From Saccharopolyspora dendranthemae (GTDB taxonomy: Bacteria > Actinomycetota > Actinomycetes > Mycobacteriales > Pseudonocardiaceae), in assembly GCF_007829955.1 (NCBI RefSeq), contig NZ_VIWX01000004.1, positions 372,001-436,000 on the forward strand: DNA of 64,000 bases, given 5' to 3'. The notes below the pieces were generated by a model. That model was given only the letters and a program-made list of their open reading frames with translations. It was not told where the DNA came from and did no database searches. Made by a program: the position numbers and the translations under genes. Positions 24,827-33,137 of the stretch are shown piece by piece. Position 1 is the first letter of the stretch. Each line of letters starts with the position of its first letter.

Positions 24827-26181
24827 CGGGTCTCCCGGTAGGACTCGCCGACGGACTCGGCGTACTCCTGGGACTGCTCCAAGGCCTCGTCGACGGTGAC
24901 CCGCCCGGCGATGGCCGCCGACAACTGCTGGCTGACCCGGGTCCCCAAGTCCTGGAACTCCGGAATGCCGACGAACTGGATCCCCGGGTACGGCACGGGG
25001 TTCACCATCGTGTTGGCCTGCTGCGCCTTGTCGATCCCGTCCAGGGTCGGCTTGGCGTAGGCGGAAGCCGCCTGCTGGTACTCCGGGATCTCGTAGGTCG
25101 ACTTGCGCACGCCCGGCGGAACCCGGTTCCAGCCGAAGGTGTTGCCGACGTCCTTGACGAACTGCTTGGAGGTCATCCAGCTCATGAACTGCCAGGCCGC
25201 GTCCTTGTCCTTGGCGACCTTGGGCATCGCCAGCGACCAGGTGTAGAGCCAGCCCGCCTCGGGGGTGCGCTCGACCGGTGCGGACACGTAGCCGTTCTTG
25301 CCGACGACCTTGCTCTCCGCCGGGTCCTCGTTGGTGCCAGCCATGACCGTGGCGTCGTACCACATCGCGGCCTGCCCCTGCGCGTAGTGCGTGCCGCACT
25401 CGGAGAACCCGGCGCTGGAGGCACCGACCTCACCGTGCTCGCGGACGAGGTTGACGTAGAAGTTCGCCGCGGCCTTGAACTCCGGCGAGGTCAGCTGGGG
25501 GTTCCACTGCTCGTCGAAGTACCGGGCGCCGAAGGTGTTGGCGACCGTGGAGAACGGCGCCAGGCTCTCGCCCCAACCCGGCTTGCCGCGGAGGCAGATG
25601 CCGGAGAGCCCGCTCGCGGGATCGTCGAGCTTCGCGGCGAAGTCGGCGATCTGCTGCCACGTCGGGTGTTCCGGCATGACCAGCCCGGCCTGCTGGAAGA
25701 GGTCCTTGCGGTAGGTGAGGAACGACGATTCGCCGTAGAAGGGCACCGCGTACATCGAACCCTGGTGCGACAGCGATTCCCGGATGGTCGGGATGAAGTC
25801 GTCCGCGTCGTAGCCCGGCGTCTTCTCGATGTAGGGCTGCAGGTTCTCCAGCCAGCCGTTGGCCGCCCACTGCGGGGTCTCGTAGTTGCTGATCATCGCC
25901 ACGTCGAACTCGCCGCCCTGGGTGGCGGTCGAGGCGGTGATCTTCGCGCGGGCCTGGTTCTCCGGCAGCTGAACGAACTTCAGCTTGATGCCGGGGTGCT
26001 CCTTCTCGAACTCGCCCTTGAGCGCGACCGCGTCCTCCATCTGCGGGTTGGAGACGATCGCGATCACCAGGGTTCGCCCGCCGGAACCGATCGCACCGGC
26101 TCCGGCGCAGCTGGTCAGCAGTACGCCGACCATCGCCAGCAGAGCGAGCCGTATTCGGCTGCGCCACAAACGCTTAGGCAT
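24823..26181 (-). CDS. Lipoprotein sugar/polyol-binding protein
   Basis: A 452-residue extracellular solute-binding protein of family 1. It has a basic N-terminus, a hydrophobic core and the lipobox LLTSC near residue 24, so it is a membrane-tethered lipoprotein. Motifs such as FEKEHPGIKLKFVQLPENQARAKI, FDVAMISNYETPQWAANGWL and YAVPFYGESSFLTYRKDLF are those of sorbitol/mannitol/trehalose-type binding proteins. The ATG at 26181 is chosen: GGAGG lies 5 nt upstream and inside the upstream dehydrogenase gene's end, an 8-bp overlap. The partner dehydrogenase suggests a polyol substrate. Confidence 0.92.
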   Translation of the reverse strand: MPKRLWRSRIRLALLAMVGVLLTSCAGAGAIGSGGRTLVIAIVSNPQMEDAVALKGEFEKEHPGIKLKFVQLPENQARAKITASTATQGGEFDVAMISNYETPQWAANGWLENLQPYIEKTPGYDADDFIPTIRESLSHQGSMYAVPFYGESSFLTYRKDLFQQAGLVMPEHPTWQQIADFAAKLDDPASGLSGICLRGKPGWGESLAPFSTVANTFGARYFDEQWNPQLTSPEFKAAANFYVNLVREHGEVGASSAGFSECGTHYAQGQAAMWYDATVMAGTNEDPAESKVVGKNGYVSAPVERTPEAGWLYTWSLAMPKVAKDKDAAWQFMSWMTSKQFVKDVGNTFGWNRVPPGVRKSTYEIPEYQQAASAYAKPTLDGIDKAQQANTMVNPVPYPGIQFVGIPEFQDLGTRVSQQLSAAIAGRVTVDEALEQSQEYAESVGESYRETR

Positions 26182-27175
26182 CCGCACCTCCGGGCAGGAC
26201 CTGGATTTTGAGACCGGCGCCGCTGCGCATGAGCTCGAGCGCCTTGCCGAACTCCTCCAGCGGCAGCGCGTCGGTGAGCAGCTCGCCGCTGTCGATCGCG
26301 CCCATCGCCATCAGGTCCAGCGCCGGGCCGAAGCTGTGCAGCACCGCCATCGACCCGACGATCTTGATCTCGTCGTTGTAGATGCGGAACGGGGACAGCG
26401 AGATCCGCGCCTCCGCAGGGGCGACGCCGAAGACCAGCAGCCGGCCGCCTCGACGCACCTTGTCGAAGGCCGTCTCGATGGCCGGCGCCGCACCGGTGCA
26501 GTCCACCGCCGCGTCGAAGTCCGCGTCCAGCTCGGCGGCGTCCTCCGCTACGGCGACGGCGCCCAAGCGCTGCGCGCGCGGCAGTCGCGCCGCGTTGCGG
26601 TCGGCGACGGTGACCTGCGCGCCCGCGCGCTGCAGGAGCTGCTGCATCAGCAGGCCCATCGTGCCCGCGCCGATCACGAGGAACTTCTCGCCGGATTCGA
26701 CGCCGATCTGGCGAACGCCGTGCACCGCGCAGGAAACCGGCTCGACCAGGGCCCCCTGCTGCCAGCTCAGCCCCTCGGGCATCCGGTAGCAGTTGGCGGA
26801 GGGAACCGCGACGTACTCGGCAAACGCTCCGTCGACGGTGTCGCCGGTGGCGCCCCAGTTCGCGCAGAGGTTTCCGTGCCCGTTGCGGCACGGTCCGCAG
26901 TAGCCGCAGAACAGCGAGGGATCCACAGCGACCCGCTCGCCGACCTTCCACTCCCCCGGCACGTCCGGACCGACCTCGACGACCTCACCGGCGAACTCGT
27001 GGCCCGGCACGATCGGATAGGGCGTCGGCGGGAAGTGCCCGTCGGCGATGTGGACGTCGGTCCCGCAGATACCCGTGGCACCGACCTTCACCACCAATTG
27101 CCGCTCGCGCGGTACCGGATCCGGTACGTCGCCAACCCGGATCGAACCGGGTTCGTCAATGATCGCGGCGCGCAT
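26174..27175 (-). CDS. Zinc-dependent polyol/alcohol dehydrogenase
   Basis: A 333-residue medium-chain dehydrogenase. The catalytic zinc region (GICGTDVHIADG with the GHEFAGEVVEVG motif), the structural zinc cysteines (CGYCGPCRNGHGNLC) and the NAD-binding GAGTMGLLMQQLLQRAG are present. It resembles sorbitol/threonine dehydrogenases. It is the first gene of the importer operon, so it probably oxidises the imported polyol or sugar. The ATG at 27175 has GGAGG 4 nt upstream. A palindromic operator candidate lies 20 bp further up. Substrate inferred from context only. Confidence 0.9.
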   Translation of the reverse strand: MRAAIIDEPGSIRVGDVPDPVPRERQLVVKVGATGICGTDVHIADGHFPPTPYPIVPGHEFAGEVVEVGPDVPGEWKVGERVAVDPSLFCGYCGPCRNGHGNLCANWGATGDTVDGAFAEYVAVPSANCYRMPEGLSWQQGALVEPVSCAVHGVRQIGVESGEKFLVIGAGTMGLLMQQLLQRAGAQVTVADRNAARLPRAQRLGAVAVAEDAAELDADFDAAVDCTGAAPAIETAFDKVRRGGRLLVFGVAPAEARISLSPFRIYNDEIKIVGSMAVLHSFGPALDLMAMGAIDSGELLTDALPLEEFGKALELMRSGAGLKIQVLPGGADA

Positions 27176-27194
27176 CAAACCTCCGCCTCAAGAG

Positions 27195-27208
27195 CGCTCA
27201 CATGAGCG
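27195..27208. promoter_or_regulatory. Candidate SorC operator 1
   Basis: CGCTCACATGAGCG, an inverted repeat of CGCTCA/TGAGCG 20 bp upstream of the dehydrogenase start. It shares the GCTCAnATGAGC core with the palindrome over the regulator's own start codon. Confidence 0.65.
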
Positions 27209-27297
27209 AACTGCGCTGTACTCTGCTCTGAACTTGACCCGCATTGAAGAGGTTCAGTGCTAAGTGCGTCAACCTTCCGCGAGGTTTTCCCGTTATA

Positions 27298-27313
27298 GTG
27301 CTCATATGAGCAC
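27298..27313. promoter_or_regulatory. Candidate SorC operator 2 over the regulator start codon
   Basis: GTGCTCATATGAGCAC, a perfect 16-bp palindrome whose centre lies at the ATG of the regulator (27306). TATAGT at 27294-27299 is a good -10 box about 6 bp before the ATG, which implies a leaderless mRNA and strong autoregulation. Confidence 0.7.
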
Positions 27314-28286
27314 CCCTCGGCCACGAAGCGGACTGATCGACACCATGACCGCGGCGTCCATCGCGCACCGTTTCTACGTGGCCGGACGTTCGAAGCTGGA
27401 GATCGCCGAGGAGTTCGGCATCAGCCGCTTCAAGGTCGCCAGGATCCTGGCATCCGCGCAGGAGAACGGCCTGATCAAGATCTCGTTCGAGTTACCGTTC
27501 CCGGTCGACGTCGAGCAGTCCGAACGCCTCCGGACGGCCTACGGCCTGCGGCGGGTCCTGGTGCTCAACAGAGCGCAGACGAAGGTCGATCGCCCCGAAC
27601 TCCGCCGCCGCGTGGGGGTTCTGGCGGCGCAGCTGCTCACCGAGATCACCGTCGCGGGCGACGTCATCGGCCTGTCCTGGGCGCGATCGGTCAACGCGAT
27701 GGCCGAGGCCATCCGAATCCTGCCGAAGTGCCCGATCGTGCAGCTGTGCGGCGTGCAAGCGGGAATGGACATGCGCGACCGCTCGGTGGAGACGGTCGGC
27801 CGGGTGGCGGCGGCGAGCGGCGGCGACTCCTACCCCATCTACGGCCCGCTGGTGCTGCCCGACCGCCGGACCACCGAGATCCTGCGCAACCAGCCGGGCA
27901 TCGCCGAGACCTTCGAGCAGTTCCAGCACCTGACCAAGGCCGTGGTGAGCATCGGCGCCTGGCAGGAGAACGAGTCCACCGTCTACGACGCGCTGAGCCC
28001 CGCTGAACGCGAGTCGATCCGCCAGCGCGGTGCCGCCGCCGAGATCGCCGCGCGGCTCTTCGACGCCGACGGCAACGCCCTGTCCACCGGATTGGCCCAC
28101 CACGTCCTGGCGATCCCGCACGAACAGCTCCGCGACGTCCCCGAGGTGATCGCGGTCGGCTACACCACGCCGAAGGCCCGCGCCATAGACGCGGTGCTGC
28201 GCTCCGGGATCGTCAACACCCTCATCACCGATGCCGAAGCGGCCGACCTGCTCCTGCAACTGGTCACCGACCGGCCGCTGAAATAA
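27306..28286 (+). CDS. SorC/DeoR-type sugar-binding transcriptional regulator
   Basis: A 326-residue regulator. The N-terminal helix-turn-helix (AHRFYVAGRSKLEIAEEFGISRFKVARILASAQENGLI, about residues 20-57) is followed by a SorC-type sugar-phosphate-binding domain with VIGLSWARSVNAMAEAI, CPIVQLCGVQAGMD and the closing DVPEVIAVGYTTPKARAIDAVLRSGIVNTLITD. It is divergent from the polyol dehydrogenase/ABC operon and shares a pair of palindromic sites with it, so it most likely controls that operon and itself. Effector unknown. A longer frame begins at 27264, but the ATG at 27306 fits the -10 box and the family. Confidence 0.92.
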   Translation: MSTPRPRSGLIDTMTAASIAHRFYVAGRSKLEIAEEFGISRFKVARILASAQENGLIKISFELPFPVDVEQSERLRTAYGLRRVLVLNRAQTKVDRPELRRRVGVLAAQLLTEITVAGDVIGLSWARSVNAMAEAIRILPKCPIVQLCGVQAGMDMRDRSVETVGRVAAASGGDSYPIYGPLVLPDRRTTEILRNQPGIAETFEQFQHLTKAVVSIGAWQENESTVYDALSPAERESIRQRGAAAEIAARLFDADGNALSTGLAHHVLAIPHEQLRDVPEVIAVGYTTPKARAIDAVLRSGIVNTLITDAEAADLLLQLVTDRPLK

Positions 28287-28321
28287 GGGGTGGAGCGAGA
28301 CCCCCAGCCTCGCTCCACCCC
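28287..28321 (+). terminator. Terminator of the SorC-type regulator gene
   Basis: Perfect 13-bp stem (28287-28299 with 28309-28321), starting right at the stop codon. Confidence 0.82.
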
Positions 28322-28327
28322 TTCGCG

Positions 28328-28361
28328 CCCGTTTCCCGTTCAGCGCACGACGGGAAACGGG
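28328..28361. repeat. Inverted repeat CCCGTTTCCCGT/ACGGGAAACGGG, copy 1
   Basis: Perfect 12-bp arms (28328-28339 with 28350-28361) and a 10-nt loop, between the convergent regulator and small membrane protein genes. The inner 10 bp of the arms recur upstream of the XRE/TPR gene at 28752-28786. It can act as a terminator for the minus-strand gene. Confidence 0.7.
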
Positions 28362-28384
28362 AAACCGGACCAATCGCCCGCCGA

Positions 28385-28666
28385 TCAGCTCGCTTCTCGG
28401 TCAAGATCCGTCGATGTGCGCAGCATTGCTGCTGCGTTCCTGAAGATCTGTTCCCAGGATTCGACGACGACGAGGAATGCGGCGGCCATGACGACGACGA
28501 GCGCCACCAACGCGGTTCCGGACAGCTCCCAAGGAGTGAGCTCGAAGAACGCCCACAACTGGACCGCGGTGAATCCCAGCGTCATGGCCGCGCGCCCGAG
28601 CAGAACCTCGGACGACGGGCTGCGCTGTTCGGGTGTCAATTCACGGGAGAGGTCGTCGGTGATCAT
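28385..28666 (-). CDS. Small two-helix membrane protein divergent from the TIR operon
   Basis: A 93-residue protein with a short acidic head and two hydrophobic stretches: about 29-46 (AAMTLGFTAVQLWAFFEL) and 50-70 (ELSGTALVALVVVMAAAFLVV). A charged tail follows (SWEQIFRNAAAMLRTSTDLD). The ATG at 28666 has GGAGAAG upstream. It is divergent from the XRE/TPR-TIR operon and bracketed by two copies of the CCCGTTTCCC inverted repeat, so it may belong to the same regulatory unit. No family recognised. Confidence 0.7.
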   Translation of the reverse strand: MITDDLSRELTPEQRSPSSEVLLGRAAMTLGFTAVQLWAFFELTPWELSGTALVALVVVMAAAFLVVVESWEQIFRNAAAMLRTSTDLDREAS

Positions 28667-28751
28667 CACTTCTCCTATGGTCAGGCGGAGCTCCAGTGAT
28701 CTGACTGGACCCGCTACCACCACCATGTGCCGTGGTAGGCCTGGCCGAACA

Positions 28752-28786
28752 CCCGTTTCCCAGCGCCGAGAGAATCGGGAAACGGG
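28752..28786. promoter_or_regulatory. Inverted repeat CCCGTTTCCC/GGGAAACGGG, copy 2
   Basis: Exact 10-bp arms (28752-28761 with 28777-28786), 15-nt spacer, ending 6 bp before the ribosome site of the XRE/TPR gene. The arms are identical to the repeat at 28328-28361. It is a candidate operator or mRNA hairpin controlling the TIR operon. Confidence 0.55.
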
Positions 28787-28802
28787 CAACCCGGAGGACG
28801 AG

Positions 28803-30086
28803 TTGACCCAGCGGCCCACACTGTTCGGGGCGGAGCTTCGACGATTGCGGACCGAGGCTGGACTGTCGCTCTCCCGGATGGCTGGACTTCTGCATTACAG
28901 CAAGGGCTACCTGAGCAAAATCGAAACCGGCGGCAAACGACCGAGTCCCGATTTCGCCCGTCGCTGCGATGCCGAACTCGACGCCGGTGGAAAGCTGTCC
29001 GCACTCGTTCCCGACCAGTCGCCGAAAACGCCTCCGCCATCCGAAATCACGACCAACGGTGATGAGGTGTGGGTGTTGCGACTCGATTCGAGCGGAAGCA
29101 GCTCTTTCCAGCCGATGGACCGCCGGAGCGTGCTGACCGCGGGCGCCGCGTCGGCGGTGGCCTTCGGGATGGGCGGCACGCGCGCAGCCGTCGCGGGAAC
29201 CGGTTCCGTGGAGCCGTTCCAGGTGATGTTCGACCAGCTCCGCAAGCTCGGGCAGACCACGAGTCCGTCCCTGGTCCTGCCGGGCCTGATCGCCCAGACC
29301 CATTCGCTGCGCGAGCTCGCGCTCAACGCCCACCCCCGGCGAGCGCCGGAGATCCTGGCGCTCACGGCGCGGTACGCGGAGTTCGCGGGGTGGATGGCGC
29401 AGGAGGCCGGGGACGACCGGGCGGCGATGTGGTGGACCGACAAGTCGGTCGAACTGGCCGAGGCCGGCGGCGACCGCAGGCTCGGCGCCTACGCCCTGGT
29501 GCGCCGCGCGCTGGTGGAGATCTACCGGCACGACGCCCGCCAGGCCATCGAGGTCGCGCAGCTGGCCAGGCAGAACGCGATCACCGACCGCATCCGCGGC
29601 TGGGCCGCTCTGCACGAGGCCCAGGGCCACGCGCTGGCCGGTGACTACGACACCTGCATGCGCATCCTCGACGTGGCGGGCGAGCACCTCAGCGCGGCGC
29701 AACCGGAGCCTGGCCCGACGCTGGGGGCGAGCAACCTCAGCGACCCGGTCGCGATGATCGCCGGGTGGTGCCTGCACGACCTCGGCCGCACCGGCGCGGC
29801 CACCGAAGTCCTGGATCGCGAGGTCGGCGCGCTGCCGGAACAGGCGCTGCGCTCCCGCGCCCGCTACGGCATCCGCCGGGCGCTGGCCCACGCCACGGCG
29901 GGCGAGATCGAGCACGCCTGCGCGCTCACGACCGAGACGTTGCCGATCGTGGACGCCGTCACCTCGGCGACCGTGCTCACCGACCTGCGCAAGCTCAGCC
30001 AGCTGCTGGCCCGCCACCACCGCGTTCCAGCGGTCCAAGCGCTGCAGCCCGCTCTGATCGCCTCCCTGCACCACCAGACCGCATGA
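28803..30086 (+). CDS. XRE-type regulator with Tat-like segment and TPR-like domain
   Basis: A 427-residue protein with three parts. Residues 5-62 form an XRE helix-turn-helix (ELRRLRTEAGLSLSRMAGLLHYSKGYLSKIETGGKRPS). Residues 106-131 (MDRRSVLTAGAASAVAFGMGG) look like a Tat-type RR plus hydrophobic segment in mid-protein, as seen in other actinobacterial XRE regulators. The rest is an all-helical, TPR-like sensor region with paired helices. The start is taken as TTG 28803 because GGAGG lies 5 nt upstream. Its stop lies at the start of the TIR gene's frame (ATGA at 30083). It is the first gene of a tight four-gene operon and probably its regulator. Confidence 0.85.
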   Translation: MTQRPTLFGAELRRLRTEAGLSLSRMAGLLHYSKGYLSKIETGGKRPSPDFARRCDAELDAGGKLSALVPDQSPKTPPPSEITTNGDEVWVLRLDSSGSSSFQPMDRRSVLTAGAASAVAFGMGGTRAAVAGTGSVEPFQVMFDQLRKLGQTTSPSLVLPGLIAQTHSLRELALNAHPRRAPEILALTARYAEFAGWMAQEAGDDRAAMWWTDKSVELAEAGGDRRLGAYALVRRALVEIYRHDARQAIEVAQLARQNAITDRIRGWAALHEAQGHALAGDYDTCMRILDVAGEHLSAAQPEPGPTLGASNLSDPVAMIAGWCLHDLGRTGAATEVLDREVGALPEQALRSRARYGIRRALAHATAGEIEHACALTTETLPIVDAVTSATVLTDLRKLSQLLARHHRVPAVQALQPALIASLHHQTA

Positions 30087-30121
30087 ACGTTCCCACCCCC
30101 GAGAGGAAGAGGAGACGCGCT

Positions 30122-30811
30122 GTGCCCGAGATCTTCGTCAACTACCGGAGCGGGGACGGCGAGTTCGCCGCCGCGCACATCGAGAGCTACCTGTCGGAGC
30201 GCTTCGGCGACGAGCTGGTGTTCCGCGATGCCAAGGGAGCACCGGGCGAGGACTACCGAACCGTCCTGAACCGGGCGTCGTCCACGACCTCGGTCCTGCT
30301 GGTGCTGATGGGCGCGGGCTGGGCCCACGCGCGGGACGCGGAGGGAAACCTGCGGTTGGCCATGGAGGACGACTTCACCAGGAACGAGATCCTCAACGCC
30401 ATGCGCGCCGGCGCGCTGGTCATCCCGGTCCACTGCGGGCGCGGGCTCCCCCAGCTCAAGCCGTCCGACCTGCCCGAGGAGCTGGAAGCGCTCGCCTACC
30501 TCAACGCGCTGGACTTCGACGTCCGCAACGCCCGCGACGACCTGAACCGGCTCGCCACCAAGCTGGTGGAACTCGTGCCCGCGCTCAAGGACGACCGCGC
30601 CGCCGAAGCACCACCGCGCTCCGGCGGGGTCCACAACCACAACGCGGGCGACGTCGGCGGCAACCTCTTTCAAGGAGGAGATGTTTCGGGCGGGATCTCC
30701 TTCGGCGGTTCGTCCACCACCCACTTCCACGCGCCGACGCACGGGACCCACCACAGCGGGTCGGGGGACCAGCACATCCACGGAGAGCCGGAGGAGGGCG
30801 ACCGCCGGTGA
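30122..30811 (+). CDS. TIR-domain protein with amyloid-signalling-like C-terminus
   Basis: A protein of about 229 residues. Residues 1-150 are a TIR domain: EIFVNYRSGDGEFAAAHIES at the first strand, LVFRDAKGAPGEDYR, SVLLVLMGAGW and FTRNEILNAMRAGALVIPV. Glu89 in that last segment occupies the position of the NAD-cleaving glutamate of enzymatic TIRs. The C-terminus (about residues 168-210) is Gly/Asn/His-rich, and AGDVGGNLFQGGDVSGG followed by ISF resembles the RHIM-like bacterial amyloid signalling sequences (BASS) of actinobacteria. A coupled ATG exists at 30083; the GTG at 30122 has a GAGGAGA ribosome site and starts the domain cleanly. Its stop overlaps the next gene's start (GTGA). Confidence 0.84.
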   Translation: MPEIFVNYRSGDGEFAAAHIESYLSERFGDELVFRDAKGAPGEDYRTVLNRASSTTSVLLVLMGAGWAHARDAEGNLRLAMEDDFTRNEILNAMRAGALVIPVHCGRGLPQLKPSDLPEELEALAYLNALDFDVRNARDDLNRLATKLVELVPALKDDRAAEAPPRSGGVHNHNAGDVGGNLFQGGDVSGGISFGGSSTTHFHAPTHGTHHSGSGDQHIHGEPEEGDRR

Positions 30812-32811
30812 GCGAGGACGCGGAGGAGGCCACTGCGGAGACCCACTTCAAGGACGAGGTGACGGCCACCGCGATCCACACCGGCACCGGCCACGTCTTC
30901 AACATCTTCGGGTCCGGCCACGAGAGCGTGCTCCGCCAGATCCGCCCCCGCCTCACCTTCCGAGGCGATCTCAGCTGGAGCGAGCAGCGCTTCGCGGCTC
31001 CGCCCGGCCTCGACGACGCGCGCGCGGCGCTCCGCAAGCACGGCACCGCGCTGCTGACCGGCCCGCGCGGGAGCGGCCGGAGCACCGCCGCGAAGGTGGT
31101 GGTCAACGAATCCGCCGGTGATCAGTCGCCCTACGCGCTGCTCACCGAGGAGCCCTACGACCCGCACCGCCGGCTCGGTGAGGTCTCGCTGCTGGCCGAC
31201 CACCGGCTCGTGCTCGACCTGCTCGACGCGAGCGAAGAGGTCTTCCTGACCCGGATGCGCGAGCTCCCGGAGTTCAGGGCGAGGTTGGTGAGTTCGACGG
31301 GCTACCTCGTGGTCGTAGTGCCCGACGAGTTCGCCCATCACCTCGGCGACGAGCTGCGGCCGCTCGTCGCGCGCATCGATCGGCCCGCCGGGCCCGTGGT
31401 GCTGCGCAGACATCTGGAAGCCGAGGGCTTCTACCCCGCAGCGGACCAGCTGGACTCCGAGGACGTCTCGGCTTCCCTCGCACTACCGATGGCCGAGATC
31501 AGCGGGCTCGCGACGCGGATCATCGATCTCAGCAGGAGCGCACCGGACCGCGCGCTGGACGCCCTGCTCGCCGAAGCGATCTCCGAGCAGACCGACAGGC
31601 GGGAGGAAGCCTCCAAGCTCGTCGAGCAGCGGACGACTGGGCGCGACCGAGCGATCCTGCTCGCCTCGGCGATGTGCCACGGCGCTTCGGGAGACGCGGT
31701 GTTCTTCGCCTCCCACCGGCTGGTCGAGCTGCTGGGACTCGGCGATCGCGAAGGGCCCAGGATCGAGCAGCCCGGCTATCGCGCGCAGCTCAGCGATCTC
31801 GGCATCGACCTGCTCCCGCCGAACCGGATCGACCTCGGTGCGCGGGAACTCGGCCGGGCGCTCCTGGAGCACTTCTGGGACAACTACCCGGACCTGCGCG
31901 AGACGTACTGCCAGTGGTGCGACGAGGTCATCAGGATGCCGTCCCTGACCGGTACCGATCGCCTCGACCTCGTCGACCGGTTCACCGGGCAGGCGCTGCG
32001 CACGAACTCCCCCGGCCACGTCCGCTGGCTGATCGAGCGCTGGCTGGAGCCGCGCAACCACCGGAGCAGGCCACTGCGGGACTTCGGTGTCCGGGCGCTG
32101 ACCAACGGTCTCGAGGACCCCCGGCACGGCAGGGAGTTTCGCCGCCTGGTCCGCGAATGGGCCAAGGAACCCGGTCTTCCCGACGAGGTGGGTCAGGTCC
32201 TGGTCACGCTGACGACCACCCTGATCGCGCCCAACTACCCGGACCAGGCGGTGGTGCGGCTGCACCACCGAGCACGCCGGGAGAACGAGTTCGGCGACCC
32301 GACCGCGCGGGAGGCGTTGCTGAGCCTGACCGCCGACAGCGATTTCCTGCTGCGGTCGCTGTTGCGGCGACTGCGCGAGGACCTGCCGCGAACCGACCCG
32401 TGGGCCGCCGATTTCGTGCTGTTCGCGCAGGCCGCCGACCCGCGCCGGCTCGTGGACACCTCGTGGGCCTCCCGACCGCTCGTCGCGCAGCAGGAGGTCC
32501 GGTCCGACCTCGTAGCCTGCTGGCAGGCGCTGTTCGCACACCGCCCGGACCACGCCGCTCGCCTGCTCACCCACTGGCTCGCGACGGCCGGCCGGATCTC
32601 GAACGCCGATCTGCTGCTGTCGATCCTGGTCGAGGCCGCGCAGGGCTCCGTGGACCTGCTCGCGGATCTCCACGTCGCAGCACGCGACTGGAGCCAGACC
32701 GCGCACGGCCATCCGCACGTCGCGGTCCGGCTGTCGCAGCTGGTCGATCTCGCGCAGGGGCTGCAGAACCAGGACTACGCGTACCCGCGACCCGAGGAGT
32801 TCGTGCGATGA
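30808..32811 (+). CDS. P-loop NTPase, STAND-like sensor partner of the TIR protein
   Basis: A 667-residue protein. Residues 20-40 carry TAIHTGTGHVFNIFGSG, a Gly-rich stretch that may be the partner motif of the TIR protein's C-terminus. A P-loop lies at 85-92 (LLTGPRGSGRSTAAK), a Walker B-like strand follows at about 133-140 (RLVLDLLD) and another strand ends in acidic residues at 166-174 (YLVVVVPDE). The rest, about 180-667, is alpha-helical and repeat-like without a family I can name. The layout (short adaptor, NTPase, helical repeats) is that of NLR/STAND-like switches. GTG start overlaps the TIR stop; its own stop overlaps the next ATG. Assignment beyond P-loop is inference. Confidence 0.72.
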   Translation: MSEDAEEATAETHFKDEVTATAIHTGTGHVFNIFGSGHESVLRQIRPRLTFRGDLSWSEQRFAAPPGLDDARAALRKHGTALLTGPRGSGRSTAAKVVVNESAGDQSPYALLTEEPYDPHRRLGEVSLLADHRLVLDLLDASEEVFLTRMRELPEFRARLVSSTGYLVVVVPDEFAHHLGDELRPLVARIDRPAGPVVLRRHLEAEGFYPAADQLDSEDVSASLALPMAEISGLATRIIDLSRSAPDRALDALLAEAISEQTDRREEASKLVEQRTTGRDRAILLASAMCHGASGDAVFFASHRLVELLGLGDREGPRIEQPGYRAQLSDLGIDLLPPNRIDLGARELGRALLEHFWDNYPDLRETYCQWCDEVIRMPSLTGTDRLDLVDRFTGQALRTNSPGHVRWLIERWLEPRNHRSRPLRDFGVRALTNGLEDPRHGREFRRLVREWAKEPGLPDEVGQVLVTLTTTLIAPNYPDQAVVRLHHRARRENEFGDPTAREALLSLTADSDFLLRSLLRRLREDLPRTDPWAADFVLFAQAADPRRLVDTSWASRPLVAQQEVRSDLVACWQALFAHRPDHAARLLTHWLATAGRISNADLLLSILVEAAQGSVDLLADLHVAARDWSQTAHGHPHVAVRLSQLVDLAQGLQNQDYAYPRPEEFVR

Positions 32812-33137
32812 GCAAGGAGAACCGGACCCTCTACATCGGACTCGTGATCGCCGCGCTCATCCCACTCCTCTTCGGCCTCCTGCTGGAATGGCCCGCGTGG
32901 GTGGTGGTTCCGCTGCTGGTGGGAGTGGGATTCGGTGCGTTCAAGAAGCTGACGGGTGCGATCCGCACCCCGGCCGACCACGTCGGTATGCTGCTCGACC
33001 AACTCGGGTTGCAGGGTGAGCGCAACGCGGTTCGGCGGCTCACCGCCCACCGCTTCGCCAAGCTCATCGAGGCGGCGGGGCACCGGCAGGTGGCCGAGGA
33101 CGTCCGCAAGCGGTTCGACTCCCCCGAAAAGCCGTGA
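32808..33137 (+). CDS. Small membrane protein, last gene of the TIR operon
   Basis: A 109-residue protein with two close hydrophobic helices (about residues 8-25, YIGLVIAALIPLLFGLLL, and 29-45, AWVVVPLLVGVGFGAF) and a soluble basic helical tail (GMLLDQLGLQGERNAVRRLTAHRFAKLIEAAG). Its ATG overlaps the P-loop gene's stop (ATGA), so its production is tied to that protein. In anti-phage and other conflict systems such proteins may anchor the complex or act as a membrane effector; this is speculation. No known family recognised. Confidence 0.72.
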   Translation: MSKENRTLYIGLVIAALIPLLFGLLLEWPAWVVVPLLVGVGFGAFKKLTGAIRTPADHVGMLLDQLGLQGERNAVRRLTAHRFAKLIEAAGHRQVAEDVRKRFDSPEKP

